Part shown: positions 7,968-16,028 of the stretch, one piece after another
How the letters are laid out: every line of letters begins with the position of its first letter
How positions within the stretch are numbered: the stretch's first letter is position 1
NCBI GenBank assembly: GCA_017447185.1
Contig: JAFSOC010000029.1
Span: 1 to 64,000, forward strand
DNA length: 64,000 nucleotides
Source of the DNA: Clostridia bacterium
GTDB lineage: Bacteria; Bacillota; Clostridia; Christensenellales; Aristaeellaceae
Direction: 5' to 3'
Position numbers and translations under genes: made by a program
The notes under the pieces: model-generated
The model's database searches: none
The model's input: only the letters and a program-made list of their open reading frames with translations
What the model was told of the DNA's origin: nothing

Positions 7968-9323
7968 TTATTGCTTGTTAATTGTGAAGGTCTGCCTCAT
8001 GTTTTCATAATGGTCCACCCATTGGAGATAGATGGTTTCTGGAAACTCATCGGGAACAATGCAAGAACGCAGGAAAGAAATAGCTTCTTCGTTTAACTGA
8101 TAGCAAGAAACAAATAGTTTGCTATAAGAAATGAAGCTACCAGGCGTTTCATTCTCATAAATCAGAAGATGCTCATATACACGGTCCAAGTCACTGTATT
8201 CTGCAAGACAGTAATCATTTAGCTGTGTACGAACAAACTGAATGTGAATATGGCCATTCATCTCAGGATTCGAAAGCAATGGGATGTCTCCATCATATTC
8301 CGCTAATATCGTTGAACTGACTGTAGGATTGTCTGGAAAAACAAATGACAGTATCCCTCGTTCACGATTATCCATGTCATATATTGGCTCTTTAGGGTCA
8401 AGACCAGGAGAATCATAATCTGCAGGATCTTCTTTCCCGTCCCCGGTCATTCTCCATGGCATCATAAAGCAGGCAATTTCATATTCCTTTTGATTCATAA
8501 AACCACCGGCAATCATGATCAGAGAAGTCCCGTCCTCTTCTAATACCATTCGCCGATTAATATAGGAATCAAAGCCTGAGCCGTTGCTGACCAGGTCGTA
8601 TGACCATCCGTCGGACTGAACAGTCTGTTTATCCGCAATTGCAGGATCAGGATCATACTTTTCGGAGGAAATCAGTCGACCATGTGTGTATGGTTCAGGC
8701 AAAGGCGACCCTATGGAAAGCCGGATTAGTTGCTTATATTTATGGTTTACAGCCCATTCAGCCAGCGTCTGGTTTTGATAATCTGATACTTGACCAATTA
8801 TCTCCGGAGAAGATTCAAATGGATTGATGCTCCAATCCAGCAAAAGAATATCCGGATTCGAAGGAACTGCCGCTATGGACAGATAAATCCCATATCCATC
8901 TGTTACAGCTTCTCTGATCGAAAGTGTGGCAAAATCAAATTCGCAGCTTTCTGTTGAAATCGCCACTACTTCCATTGGAATAATTGCTTGTGTTTCGGAC
9001 GGAGACGCAGTAGCCTCCTGCAAAATCTGTTCGGAATCCGGATAAATTTTCTGCGTAGCAGTAACAGCCGTGCTGTTGGGCTGTGCTTCAAAAATCCAGT
9101 TAAGTACACCCCATGGTTTTCCATTGATAGCAATTCCAGTGGCCATTGCGGATGCCATGATACCGACCAGAACAAAAGCAATGATCGCAGTGCTTGATAA
9201 CTTTTTTCTTTTATATGCTTTTTCTTTCGTGCCCGTAATGATTTTCTGGACAATATACGGATTGCTCTGGAGACCGGAAAGAGATCGATTCAGCGCATCC
9301 TGAGCGTCTTTCTTAGTAATCAT
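7968..9323 (-). CDS. Putative membrane anti-sigma factor, pair 3
   Basis: About 451 residues, starting at the ATG at 9323, which has AAGGAG ten bases upstream and overlaps the sigma gene by 11 bases. The cytoplasmic N-terminus has a SLSGLQSNPYIVQKII segment. One membrane helix (TAIIAFVLVGIMASAMATGIA) and a long extracytoplasmic region follow. The N-terminal segment matches those of the proteins at 11580-12728 and 14044-15222 (a Gly, then Pro-Tyr/Trp, then basic residues and the membrane helix), so the three are paralogs. The outer domain is not recognised. The anti-sigma role is inferred from gene pairing. Confidence 0.7.
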   Translation of the reverse strand: MITKKDAQDALNRSLSGLQSNPYIVQKIITGTKEKAYKRKKLSSTAIIAFVLVGIMASAMATGIAINGKPWGVLNWIFEAQPNSTAVTATQKIYPDSEQILQEATASPSETQAIIPMEVVAISTESCEFDFATLSIREAVTDGYGIYLSIAAVPSNPDILLLDWSINPFESSPEIIGQVSDYQNQTLAEWAVNHKYKQLIRLSIGSPLPEPYTHGRLISSEKYDPDPAIADKQTVQSDGWSYDLVSNGSGFDSYINRRMVLEEDGTSLIMIAGGFMNQKEYEIACFMMPWRMTGDGKEDPADYDSPGLDPKEPIYDMDNRERGILSFVFPDNPTVSSTILAEYDGDIPLLSNPEMNGHIHIQFVRTQLNDYCLAEYSDLDRVYEHLLIYENETPGSFISYSKLFVSCYQLNEEAISFLRSCIVPDEFPETIYLQWVDHYENMRQTFTINKQ

Positions 9324-9846
9324 CTGGTTCATCTCCTTCAAGTGTATCGCCAAGAATGGCTCGCAATTTTGACAATGCCCGTTTTAGTCTGCCCGAAACA
9401 GCTTGCTGTGATATATGAAGCGTTTCAGCAATTTCCACTGTTGTCATGTCCTCAAAATAGTATAAAAGCACAGTTTCCCGCAGTCGAGGCGGCAATTCCA
9501 TCACCGCAACCGTCAGATCATCATCCTTTTCTGATGGGTTCTCTGAAGGCGCTGGCAGCATATCCGGTGTAATTCTTCTGTCAAAGAAACGAGTCCATGC
9601 GCTTTTGTTCATATCTCTGCAGCAATTAATCGCAATATGAGATAGCCACGTTTTTTCACTTGATTCGTTTCTGAAGCCGGTAATACTCCGATATGCTTTC
9701 AGGAATGTTTCCTGTACTGCGTCCTCTGCAAGAGTTCTGTCATGAAGGTAAGCGAAACACAGCCGAAGTAAAGAAAGTTGGTACTTCTCTGCCAAACGCG
9801 ATATCTCTTCTTCTGGCGTACGGTTTGGATCCTTAACCGTGTTCAT
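9313..9846 (-). CDS. ECF-type RNA polymerase sigma factor, pair 3
   Basis: 177 residues from the ATG at 9846, which follows AGGAGG by ten bases. An upstream in-frame extension is hydrophobic, unlike sigma, and crosses the promoter. Region 2 contains CFAYLHDRTLAEDAVQETFL. A FFDRRITPDMLP linker motif is shared with the sigma factors of pairs 5 and 6. Region 4 is FEDMTTVEIAETLHISQQAV. The paired membrane protein begins inside its 3' end. The similarity to pairs 5 and 6 points to duplication of the whole pair. Confidence 0.93.
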   Translation of the reverse strand: MNTVKDPNRTPEEEISRLAEKYQLSLLRLCFAYLHDRTLAEDAVQETFLKAYRSITGFRNESSEKTWLSHIAINCCRDMNKSAWTRFFDRRITPDMLPAPSENPSEKDDDLTVAVMELPPRLRETVLLYYFEDMTTVEIAETLHISQQAVSGRLKRALSKLRAILGDTLEGDEPDDY

Positions 9847-9870
9847 GGTTTCGCATCCTCCTTTCACCAA

Positions 9871-9903
9871 TAATAGACGATTCAGGGAAATAAAATACAA
9901 CAT
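9871..9903 (-). promoter_or_regulatory. ECF-type promoter, pair 3
   Basis: On the minus strand ATGTTGTA (9903-9896), 16 bases, then CGTCTATTA (9879-9871). The pair 5 promoter has the same two elements at the same spacing, which suggests autoregulation by related sigma factors. Confidence 0.6.
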
Positions 9904-9960
9904 TAAAAAAGTGACCAAAGAAGGTACAAAAAAAGGAAATACAAGGAAATACACTTTAAG

Positions 9961-9995
9961 AGAAAACTTGCACCGAACGCGTGGCTCGGTGCAAG
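9961..9995 (-). terminator. Terminator of pair 4 operon
   Basis: A perfect 10-base-pair stem CTTGCACCGA/TCGGTGCAAG with a 9-base loop, followed on the minus strand by TTTTCT. It ends the transcript from the gene at 10013. Confidence 0.8.
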
Positions 9996-10012
9996 TTGTA
10001 TTGCTGATTATA

Positions 10013-11014
10013 TCAGCGCTCTTTTCTGCGTTGCAGCCAAACCTGCCACGTTAGTGTGAACAGGAAGTATAATGGAGTTGCAATCACAAGGATAAAATAC
10101 AGTTCTCTTCCCATGAAGTAGCTTGTTGTTGCCGTTCCCTTTAGAAGAATGTGTGCGGCAATATACGCTATCGGGGCAAAAAAGATCTGCCGCATGATGA
10201 TTCCGGCTTTCTCCCCGTGGAAAATAAACCATAGCAATCCGGAAACGGCTGCCAGCGCAGCGGCAATCATCAAATAGTAAGCCAAAGCGAGACGCGGCAA
10301 TACTTCCAGTCCGCCTTTCAAAGGTTTGCCCCACAAAAACCGCTGTGAGCTGCCGTTGCCATAGATAACACGGTCCGGAACAGGATAAATTACAATTTCG
10401 TTGTTCTCCTCATTGTTTTCCAGGAATCTGCCAGACTGGGAAAGCTCAGGATTCACTGCATACTGTATGGACATCAGATCGGGCAGTAGAGATTTCTTGG
10501 TATACATCTGAATCACAACCGTATAGGATCCATCCCCATCCGGATATACGTTGCTCATGATTCCGTATGATCCGCCGAGTGTTTTCAGAATCAGCGCCTC
10601 GCCTGTGTATTTCTCCGGCGCAGGGAGTAATTTGGACAGCATGTAAAATGCACGTTCGTTCCGGTCTTCCGGGGTAATTGTTTCAACGCCTTTTACATCG
10701 ATCAGTCCATCCTTCCATTCCACATGCTCCACTTTGTTCGTGTGGTAGAAAGCGGTAAACAGCAGAACAAACACACAGAGGGCTGCGATGGCTGCTGCTC
10801 TCAGCCGTCTCAGGCGAATCTGTTTCTTCAGATTCAGAAGGGGCCTGGTTGTTTCAATCGGCGGTTCTGCCTTTTCATTCATGGCGGAAAGCTTTTGCCT
10901 ACATTCAGAACACTCCGCCAGATGTTCATTCACCAGATTTTCTGTTTCCTGCTCCACCATTTTTTCCGCATACAGCGGGAGCAAATCCCTTATAACAGAG
11001 CATGGTATCTTCAT
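10013..11014 (-). CDS. Zinc-finger (zf-HC2) membrane anti-sigma factor, pair 4
   Basis: 333 residues. The N-terminal cytoplasmic domain carries the H-x3-C-x2-C motif of ZAS-type anti-sigma factors (EHLAECSECRQ, about residues 31-41), so this is the best supported anti-sigma factor in the cluster. A membrane helix follows at about residues 70-90 (AAAIAALCVFVLLFTAFYH). After an outer domain there are further hydrophobic segments near the C-terminus (ALAYYLMIAAALAAVSGLL and later ones), so it probably spans the membrane several times. The ATG at 11014 is preferred for its spacing from GGAGGG; an ATG two codons earlier overlaps the sigma stop. Confidence 0.85.
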   Translation of the reverse strand: MKIPCSVIRDLLPLYAEKMVEQETENLVNEHLAECSECRQKLSAMNEKAEPPIETTRPLLNLKKQIRLRRLRAAAIAALCVFVLLFTAFYHTNKVEHVEWKDGLIDVKGVETITPEDRNERAFYMLSKLLPAPEKYTGEALILKTLGGSYGIMSNVYPDGDGSYTVVIQMYTKKSLLPDLMSIQYAVNPELSQSGRFLENNEENNEIVIYPVPDRVIYGNGSSQRFLWGKPLKGGLEVLPRLALAYYLMIAAALAAVSGLLWFIFHGEKAGIIMRQIFFAPIAYIAAHILLKGTATTSYFMGRELYFILVIATPLYFLFTLTWQVWLQRRKER

Positions 11015-11016
11015 GA

Positions 11017-11499
11017 TCATCCCTCCATCTTTTCTTTGAGCTTCGCCCGGGCTCTGTGGTAAACAACACAGGCCCAGTTTTCTGATTTGTCGAAGAGTTC
11101 GCCAATATCCCGGAAGCTGAGCTGGCCTAAAGTCCGTAAAGTGAATACTTCCCGATATGGTTCATCCAAGTGATGCAGGAGCCGATGGATGCGCATGCTT
11201 TCATCCTGACGAATTATTCTTTCTTCTGGCCCCACAGACGGATCGGCCAGAGAAGTAGCTTCGTCAACCGGCTGAACATTTTTCTTCCTCTGCTCTAATA
11301 GCCATTGATTTTTAGCTATGGCACAGAGCCAGCTCTTCAGATTGCTTTTACCCTGAAACTGGTCCAGGGAATGTAGAGCTTTGAAAAAAGTCTCCTGTGT
11401 AATCTCCTCGGCAACAGCAGAATTCTCGGAGATAGAGAGCACATACCGGTATACGGGGTCAAAATAGTTCTGATAGATCTGATCAAAATCTTCCTGCAC
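11017..11499 (-). CDS. ECF-type RNA polymerase sigma factor, pair 4
   Basis: 160 residues with a GTG start at 11499 after GAGGAGG. Region 2 contains YRYVLSISENSAVAEEITQE and FFKALHSLDQFQGKSNLKSW. Region 4 has the TLGQLSFRDIGELFDKSENW pattern ahead of a basic recognition helix. The SFRDIGELFDKSENWACVVYHRA type is typical of Firmicute ECF factors paired with zinc-finger anti-sigma proteins, which agrees with its neighbour. It differs from the other sigma factors in the cluster, so it likely answers a separate signal. Confidence 0.93.
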   Translation of the reverse strand: MQEDFDQIYQNYFDPVYRYVLSISENSAVAEEITQETFFKALHSLDQFQGKSNLKSWLCAIAKNQWLLEQRKKNVQPVDEATSLADPSVGPEERIIRQDESMRIHRLLHHLDEPYREVFTLRTLGQLSFRDIGELFDKSENWACVVYHRARAKLKEKMEG

Positions 11500-11518
11500 C
11501 TGGCTCTCACCTCCTCAT

Positions 11519-11551
11519 ATATTAGATGCATAAATCGCGGAAATCTTACAA
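11519..11551 (-). promoter_or_regulatory. ECF-type promoter, pair 4
   Basis: On the minus strand TTGTAAG (11551-11545) is followed after about 16 bases by CATCTAATATA. This resembles the TGTAA-type -35 and CGTC-like -10 of SigV/ECF30-type promoters. The exact boundaries are uncertain. Confidence 0.45.
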
Positions 11552-11579
11552 AAAATTTTGTTTTTTTGTTTTATCTTTT

Positions 11580-12728
11580 TTATCTGACTTTAATCGGGAA
11601 GACCATTCTCTCTCCGTCTGGGAAGTAATACGTTAATGATATTGTATCCGGTAAATCATCTGCTTTGATACCATTCCAGCTGAAACGCCCAATATGGGGG
11701 GATGCTCCATATTCTTCACCCATGCTTGGCCAGAAACGATCCCGGTCAGCCTCGGTCAGAGATTTTCCTTCTCCATCTGATAATTCCAGCCAGCCTCCAT
11801 GCAGGACTGTCTTGTCTTTGGGGTTGATTTCAAGCGTCAGGTAGAGGCCGAGCGGCGTGATTTCTGCGGTTTTGTATGATGCAGTGCAGTATTCGTTTTC
11901 ATATTCAGCTTCTGTTTCCAGTATGGTATATCCATCGGTCGGTTTCGCTATATCAAATGAAACGGTCAATTCTTCTGTCAGATAATCGCCCATTCCCTGC
12001 GCCGGGTTTTTACCAATCCAATGAACCCAGCGCTTTTCGTTCTCATCGTAGCCGACGAATCCTTCTCCCTCTGCGATAACATAATACCCTTCTTTCGCTT
12101 TCTGCTCTGCAATCCCGGGATCAAAAACATCCATCTGATATACAGGTCGCGTCGGCCGATACAGCTTCACTTTCATATGAATGTGCAGCTGCTCAGAACC
12201 CTGGAGTTCTTCGGGCAACAGAATTAATTCGCCATCCTGCCAAGCGCCTGTGGAAAACATCCCCGGAATCCATTGCTGATTAAAACTGTCTGTGCCATCT
12301 GTCCAGATAGAAACATCATTTGCAGTAAATTCCTCTACACTGCAAAACATTTCTGTTTCAGGCCGCTTGTTTTCGATATACCAGTCAAAGGCCAGCATTC
12401 TTCCGTCATAGACCGCGGAATCAACTTTCAGATAAGCCCCATCTGATACAGATTCCTGATGAATTGGCATAACATCCATCTCAGGCTTAATCTCTCTTCC
12501 CCCAAAGAGAAAATCAAGAACGCTCCATCCGCTGACTGCGGCAATTGCAACGCTCATGGTAACAACTGCCAAACATATAACCAGTACCATACTGAATGAA
12601 ATCTTTTTTTTCATTTGTATTTGTTCATTCCTTTCTGCACGATGAAGAACCTGCTGGTACAGCCAGGGATTCTCCCGGATACCGGAAAGGGCATCGTCAA
12701 GACAGTCTTTTAGTTTTTCATTCCTCAT
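11580..12728 (-). CDS. Putative membrane anti-sigma factor, pair 5
   Basis: 382 residues. The ATG at 12728 follows AAAGGAGG and overlaps the sigma stop by 11 bases. The N-terminal ALSGIRENPWLYQQVLHRAE segment and the membrane helix (VLVICLAVVTMSVAIAAV) are shared with pairs 3 and 6. The outer domain contains VYDGRMLAFDWYIENKRPE, comparable to the DUF4179-like strand pattern in pair 1. No zinc motif is seen. No clear terminator follows; the next promoter begins within about 40 bases. The anti-sigma role is inferred from coupling and topology. Confidence 0.7.
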   Translation of the reverse strand: MRNEKLKDCLDDALSGIRENPWLYQQVLHRAERNEQIQMKKKISFSMVLVICLAVVTMSVAIAAVSGWSVLDFLFGGREIKPEMDVMPIHQESVSDGAYLKVDSAVYDGRMLAFDWYIENKRPETEMFCSVEEFTANDVSIWTDGTDSFNQQWIPGMFSTGAWQDGELILLPEELQGSEQLHIHMKVKLYRPTRPVYQMDVFDPGIAEQKAKEGYYVIAEGEGFVGYDENEKRWVHWIGKNPAQGMGDYLTEELTVSFDIAKPTDGYTILETEAEYENEYCTASYKTAEITPLGLYLTLEINPKDKTVLHGGWLELSDGEGKSLTEADRDRFWPSMGEEYGASPHIGRFSWNGIKADDLPDTISLTYYFPDGERMVFPIKVR

Positions 12729-13239
12729 CGATTCTGCCTCCTTTCAGTACGCTCTTCAGCTTATCCCGTGCTCTTTTCAGCCTGCCTGTCACAGCCGGCT
12801 GTGTAATGTTCAACGTTTCCGCAATTTCCAGTGTGTTCAGTCCCTGGTAATAGTATAGAATGATGACCTCTCTCAGTTTCCGTGGAAGATTCATGACAGC
12901 AACCGCTATATCACAGTGATATGGGTCTTTGATCTCTTCGCTTCCCGGAAGGGCATCAACTGTCACTCTGCGATCAATATGACGAAACCACCCTGACCGG
13001 AGCATATCTTTGCATGTGTTGATAGCGATTCTTGTCAGATATGTCCTTTCATTTGCATCGCCACGATAATCGTTCATAGACCGGAACATTTTCAGAAAGG
13101 TTTCCTGAACAGCGTCTTCAGCCATATCCTCATCATGGAGGTAAAGATAGCAGAGCCGCTTTAATGAAACCTGATTCTCCTGAATCAATCGTTCGAGAAT
13201 GATCTCCGGATGACTGTCAGGCGCCTTGACAGTTTCCAT
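12718..13239 (-). CDS. ECF-type RNA polymerase sigma factor, pair 5
   Basis: 173 residues from the ATG at 13239. The GTG four codons earlier lies inside the AAAGGAGGTG ribosome binding site and is rejected. Region 2 is CYLYLHDEDMAEDAVQETFL, the linker is RHIDRRVTVDALP, and region 4 is YQGLNTLEIAETLNITQPAV. These closely match pairs 3 and 6. Its promoter shares both elements and their spacing with the pair 3 promoter, so the two sigma factors may cross-recognise promoters. Confidence 0.93.
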   Translation of the reverse strand: METVKAPDSHPEIILERLIQENQVSLKRLCYLYLHDEDMAEDAVQETFLKMFRSMNDYRGDANERTYLTRIAINTCKDMLRSGWFRHIDRRVTVDALPGSEEIKDPYHCDIAVAVMNLPRKLREVIILYYYQGLNTLEIAETLNITQPAVTGRLKRARDKLKSVLKGGRIDEE

Positions 13240-13260
13240 GACAGGTTTCACCTCCTTTAC

Positions 13261-13294
13261 CTATTAGACGGGGAAAGCATAAGAATTATAACAT
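13261..13294 (-). promoter_or_regulatory. ECF-type promoter, pair 5
   Basis: On the minus strand ATGTTATA (13294-13287), 16 bases, then CGTCTAATAG (13270-13261), a few bases above the ribosome binding site. It matches the pair 3 promoter. Confidence 0.6.
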
Positions 13295-13378
13295 GGTGAT
13301 AAGTACAGAAAAGAAAGAATACTCGAAGAGAATAGAATCTTTCTTGAAGCAAGTGATGGTGCGGTTGATTGACCAGCG

Positions 13379-13415
13379 GGCTCTGTGGAGTTTATACTCT
13401 GCAGAGCCATTTTTT
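13379..13415 (+). terminator. Orphan plus-strand terminator in the divergent intergenic region
   Basis: A 13-base-pair stem (GGCTCTGTGGAGT with ACTCTGCAGAGCC, two G-T pairs) around a TTAT loop is followed by a T-rich tail. No plus-strand gene precedes it within the intergenic region, so it ends either a short untranslated RNA or transcription coming through from the left. Positions 13295-13378 hold no gene that I can support. Confidence 0.7.
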
Positions 13416-13472
13416 ATTATGTGATATGATTTTTCTTGAGAGGTTTTCCAGTGGTCCAGTTTTTTCCGAAAA

Positions 13473-13507
13473 ATGCAAGAATCCCGGTTCAGCATCGTCT
13501 GTATAAG
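13473..13507 (+). promoter_or_regulatory. ECF-type promoter, pair 6
   Basis: ATGCAAGA (13473-13480), 15 bases, then CGTCTGTATAAG (13496-13507), directly above the AGGAGG of the sigma gene. It resembles the -10 elements before pairs 1, 3 and 5. Confidence 0.5.
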
Positions 13508-13526
13508 TGAAGGAGGTGGTTGCCGG

Positions 13527-14051
13527 ATGAATGCAGAGTTGGGCCCGCCCTGCATAACGGAAGAATCATTCGAACAGCTGGTCCTGGACTACCAGATGCC
13601 GCTGAAACGGATGTGTTATATGTACCTGCACGATATGGCGCTGGCCGAGGATGCTGTACAGGAAACCTTCCTGAAGGTATACCGGAGCCTGCCGCAGTTC
13701 AGCGGCAGCTGCAGCGCCAGGACATGGATCATGAAGATCGGCGTGAACACCTGCCGGGACATGCTTCGTTCCGCGTGGTTCCGCCACCATGACCGGCGGA
13801 TCGTCCCGGAGGAGCTCCAGGTTCCCGCGGAGGAAAACGCCTCCCCAGAGGAAACGAACGACCTGGGACAGGCGATCCTGAAACTGCCGGTCAAATACAA
13901 GGATGTCATTCTGCTATATTACTACCAGGATATGAACCAGGACGAGATCGCGGAAATCCTGCAGACCTCTGCCTCCACCATATCCAGGCGGCTGAAACGC
14001 GCACAGGAAAAACTGCGGGATGTGCTGAAGGGAGGTCGTGAAGATGAATGA
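13527..14051 (+). CDS. ECF-type RNA polymerase sigma factor, pair 6
   Basis: 174 residues from the ATG at 13527, which follows GGAGG; an upstream in-frame ATG lies in the promoter. Region 2 is CYMYLHDMALAEDAVQETFL, the linker is RHHDRRIVPEEL, and region 4 is YQDMNQDEIAEILQTSASTI. It is a paralog of the sigma factors of pairs 3 and 5 but lies on the opposite strand. It has visibly more GC-rich codons, matching the sequence to its right. It may be the native copy from which the others arose, or an independent acquisition. Confidence 0.93.
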   Translation: MNAELGPPCITEESFEQLVLDYQMPLKRMCYMYLHDMALAEDAVQETFLKVYRSLPQFSGSCSARTWIMKIGVNTCRDMLRSAWFRHHDRRIVPEELQVPAEENASPEETNDLGQAILKLPVKYKDVILLYYYQDMNQDEIAEILQTSASTISRRLKRAQEKLRDVLKGGREDE

Positions 14052-15222
14052 CCTGGACATCAGGAAACAGGTTCATCAGGCCGTGGACGGGATGACAAAA
14101 ACGGCAAAGGAAGACCCCTGGCTCGCGCAGCGGATCCTGGCGCAGGAGAAAGGAGAACAACCCATGGCCAGGAAAATTTCAACATCGATGGTCATTGTCA
14201 TCGTATTGATTATCATTTCCCTGTCCGCCGCGTTGGCGGCCGGACTGGGCGTATTCGACAGCCTTTACCGGGGTGGCTACCCGGATGAGCGCCTGCCCGT
14301 TCTGGAAACTGTATCTGAACCGGTCGGAACCACCGAAACTACCGAAGAAGGTGTCACCCTGGACATCAGCCAGGCCTACTATGAAGGAAACCGCGTGTTC
14401 GTTGGCTACCGGATCACCGGACCCCTGCTGCATATTGAACTCCATGAAGGCGCTCCCGAAAAGGAATATGAATGGTACGCAGTCGATGAAAACGTTGTCA
14501 TGGCTGCCAATTTTGGTTCCGATAATCCGGAAAAGCAGCAGATGATTCAGTTCCTGGACGGCAGCGGGCAGAGATGGGCCGTCATTGAAGAGACCGGCCT
14601 GGCAGACGGCATGGTCCTGGAAGACGGAACCCGCCTGGATATTGTCAGCGACGGTGAACAGGTGCAGGCAGACGGATCGGTCATCGGCTGGAAGGAATGT
14701 ATCGTTCCGGATGACCACCTGGCGGATACCCTGACCTTTAATGTCAGGCTCCTCCATTCTCGCACGATTTACTTCCAGGATAACACCACGCTGAAACAGG
14801 CTTCGGATCAGAAAGGCGGCGATACGGAAGTCCCGTTCACCCTGAACCGGAACGAGCGCTGTACCTTTCTGAAGGGTAGCACGCAGCGGGAAGACTATTC
14901 AGCCGCTGCAGCGTTCACCTGCGGACAGGTCGATATCCGGGGCACCCTGTTCATGACCTGCCCTGCGGAATGGGCCGCTGCCTATGATGACTGGGAATGG
15001 AACGGAATCACAGACGTCATCTGGGACTGGTATGTCTGTCAGGGAGATACGCTGATCGCCGAAGACGCCGTACAAGCCGTTTCCGGGGAAGGCACCACGG
15101 ACGTGGAGTTCGAGCTGCTCCTCCCGAAGATGGATGACACCAGCGGGCTGAAGCTGGTACCCGTCTACACGAAAAGCGGTGCCCATCCGGATGAGGCAAT
15201 CTCGATTATTCCCGTCCCCTGA
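14044..15222 (+). CDS. Putative membrane anti-sigma factor, pair 6
   Basis: 392 residues. The ATG at 14044 has GGGAGG nine bases upstream and overlaps the sigma stop by eight bases. The N-terminus (HQAVDGMTKTAKEDPWLAQR) and membrane helix (STSMVIVIVLIIISLSAALA) match pairs 3 and 5. The outer domain begins with VTLDISQAYYEGNRVFVGYR, similar in pattern to DUF4179-type proteins, and the rest is not recognised. It ends before a strong terminator, so the operon is just these two genes. Confidence 0.7.
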   Translation: MNDLDIRKQVHQAVDGMTKTAKEDPWLAQRILAQEKGEQPMARKISTSMVIVIVLIIISLSAALAAGLGVFDSLYRGGYPDERLPVLETVSEPVGTTETTEEGVTLDISQAYYEGNRVFVGYRITGPLLHIELHEGAPEKEYEWYAVDENVVMAANFGSDNPEKQQMIQFLDGSGQRWAVIEETGLADGMVLEDGTRLDIVSDGEQVQADGSVIGWKECIVPDDHLADTLTFNVRLLHSRTIYFQDNTTLKQASDQKGGDTEVPFTLNRNERCTFLKGSTQREDYSAAAAFTCGQVDIRGTLFMTCPAEWAAAYDDWEWNGITDVIWDWYVCQGDTLIAEDAVQAVSGEGTTDVEFELLLPKMDDTSGLKLVPVYTKSGAHPDEAISIIPVP

Positions 15223-15237
15223 ACCACACAAAATCCG

Positions 15238-15269
15238 GGACACTGCCCGAGCGGCAGCGTCCTTTTTTT
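15238..15269 (+). terminator. Terminator of pair 6 operon
   Basis: GGACACTGCC pairs with GGCAGCGTCC with one mismatch, and is followed by seven T residues, 16 bases after the stop of the anti-sigma-like gene. Confidence 0.85.
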
Positions 15270-15384
15270 GTTCCCCCTGTTTTTCTGCTTTGACAATTCC
15301 GTGAATAAGGTCGCTTTTCAAGGTAAGTTCCGGTTTTTGTGCAGTCTGTCATGAGTCGCAAATAGTTTTGCAATTATAGAAATG

Positions 15385-15406
15385 GCGGCACCGAATGATG
15401 CCGCCG
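15385..15406 (-). terminator. Possible terminator of tnpV copy 2
   Basis: GGCGGCA pairs with TGCCGCC around an 8-base loop, 12 bases beyond the stop. The minus-strand tail ATTTCTATAATT is only moderately T-rich. Confidence 0.5.
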
Positions 15407-15417
15407 TGTGGTGCTGA

Positions 15418-15801
15418 TCAGTTGTAGATCATTTCTTCCCGGATAGTTTCCTCAGCTCGGTTCCGGATATTATTCATCCGTCTGACCCATTCCATCTGGT
15501 TTTCTGCCTTCAGGGACTCTGTAATTCCTTCTGCAGTTATCATCTGGGAAACAATTGTTTCAAAACGTTCCTGTGCCTGACGATCCAGATCATGCAGCGT
15601 AGAATAGAGTTTGCCGGACAGGATCAGGCGTGTGTAAAGACCAGAACGGTTCTCTTCCAGGAAATGCTTGTATTCACGTCCCCAGCGTCCAAGTGGTTTG
15701 GAATCGGATTCACTCAAAGCGATATCGGGCAGATAATAATCCCCGTGCAGAATGTATTCGATTCCGTTCTGAGACGTTTTTTCGGGCAGATTGGTTTTCA
15801 T
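15418..15801 (-). CDS. TnpV-type transposon-associated protein, copy 2
   Basis: 127 residues, clearly related to the protein at 31-402. It has GDYYLPDIALSESDSKPLG near the N-terminus, LDRQAQERFETIVSQM in the middle, and the signature AEGITESLKAENQMEWVRRM. A good AGGAGG precedes the ATG at 15801. It lies between the sigma cluster and the tRNA scar, which supports a mobile origin for this stretch. No recombinase accompanies it. Its upstream region contains CTGAATTCAG, not the dyad seen before copy 1. Confidence 0.8.
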   Translation of the reverse strand: MKTNLPEKTSQNGIEYILHGDYYLPDIALSESDSKPLGRWGREYKHFLEENRSGLYTRLILSGKLYSTLHDLDRQAQERFETIVSQMITAEGITESLKAENQMEWVRRMNNIRNRAEETIREEMIYN

Positions 15802-15983
15802 GGTGAGTTCCTCCTTCGTTATCGTTTAGTTCATTATGGGAGACTCCTGAATTCAGATAACTTTGTGAGGGAAATGTGCTGTTCTCCCCGAAAAGGAGAA
15901 AACGGTTCAAAAACGGTTCAGACTATATATTGATTTTGCTCTGAGGGTTGATTCATAAGGGCTCCGTTCCTCGGGATGTGGAG

Positions 15984-16025
15984 CTACGAATCAAAAGGTC
16001 GTGGGTTCGAATCCCGCCGGGCTCA
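15984..16025 (+). pseudogene. 3' half of a tRNA-Arg(ACG), likely integration-site remnant
   Basis: The 42 bases fit a tRNA from the anticodon loop to the discriminator base. They comprise loop CT-ACG-AA, anticodon stem TCAAA, variable loop AGGTC, T arm GTGGG-TTCGAAT-CCCGC, and acceptor strand CGGGCTC with A. The acceptor requires GAGCCCG on the 5' side, and nothing like it or a D arm is found upstream. The gene is therefore truncated. Integrative elements often recreate or leave exactly this part of a tRNA. A functional tRNA from here is unlikely. Confidence 0.8.
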
Positions 16026-16028
16026 CTT

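Noticed and set aside
13286-13555. Minus-strand 89-codon frame in the divergent spacer
   Set aside because: It crosses two promoters, the orphan terminator and the start of a sigma gene, and has no ribosome site or motif.
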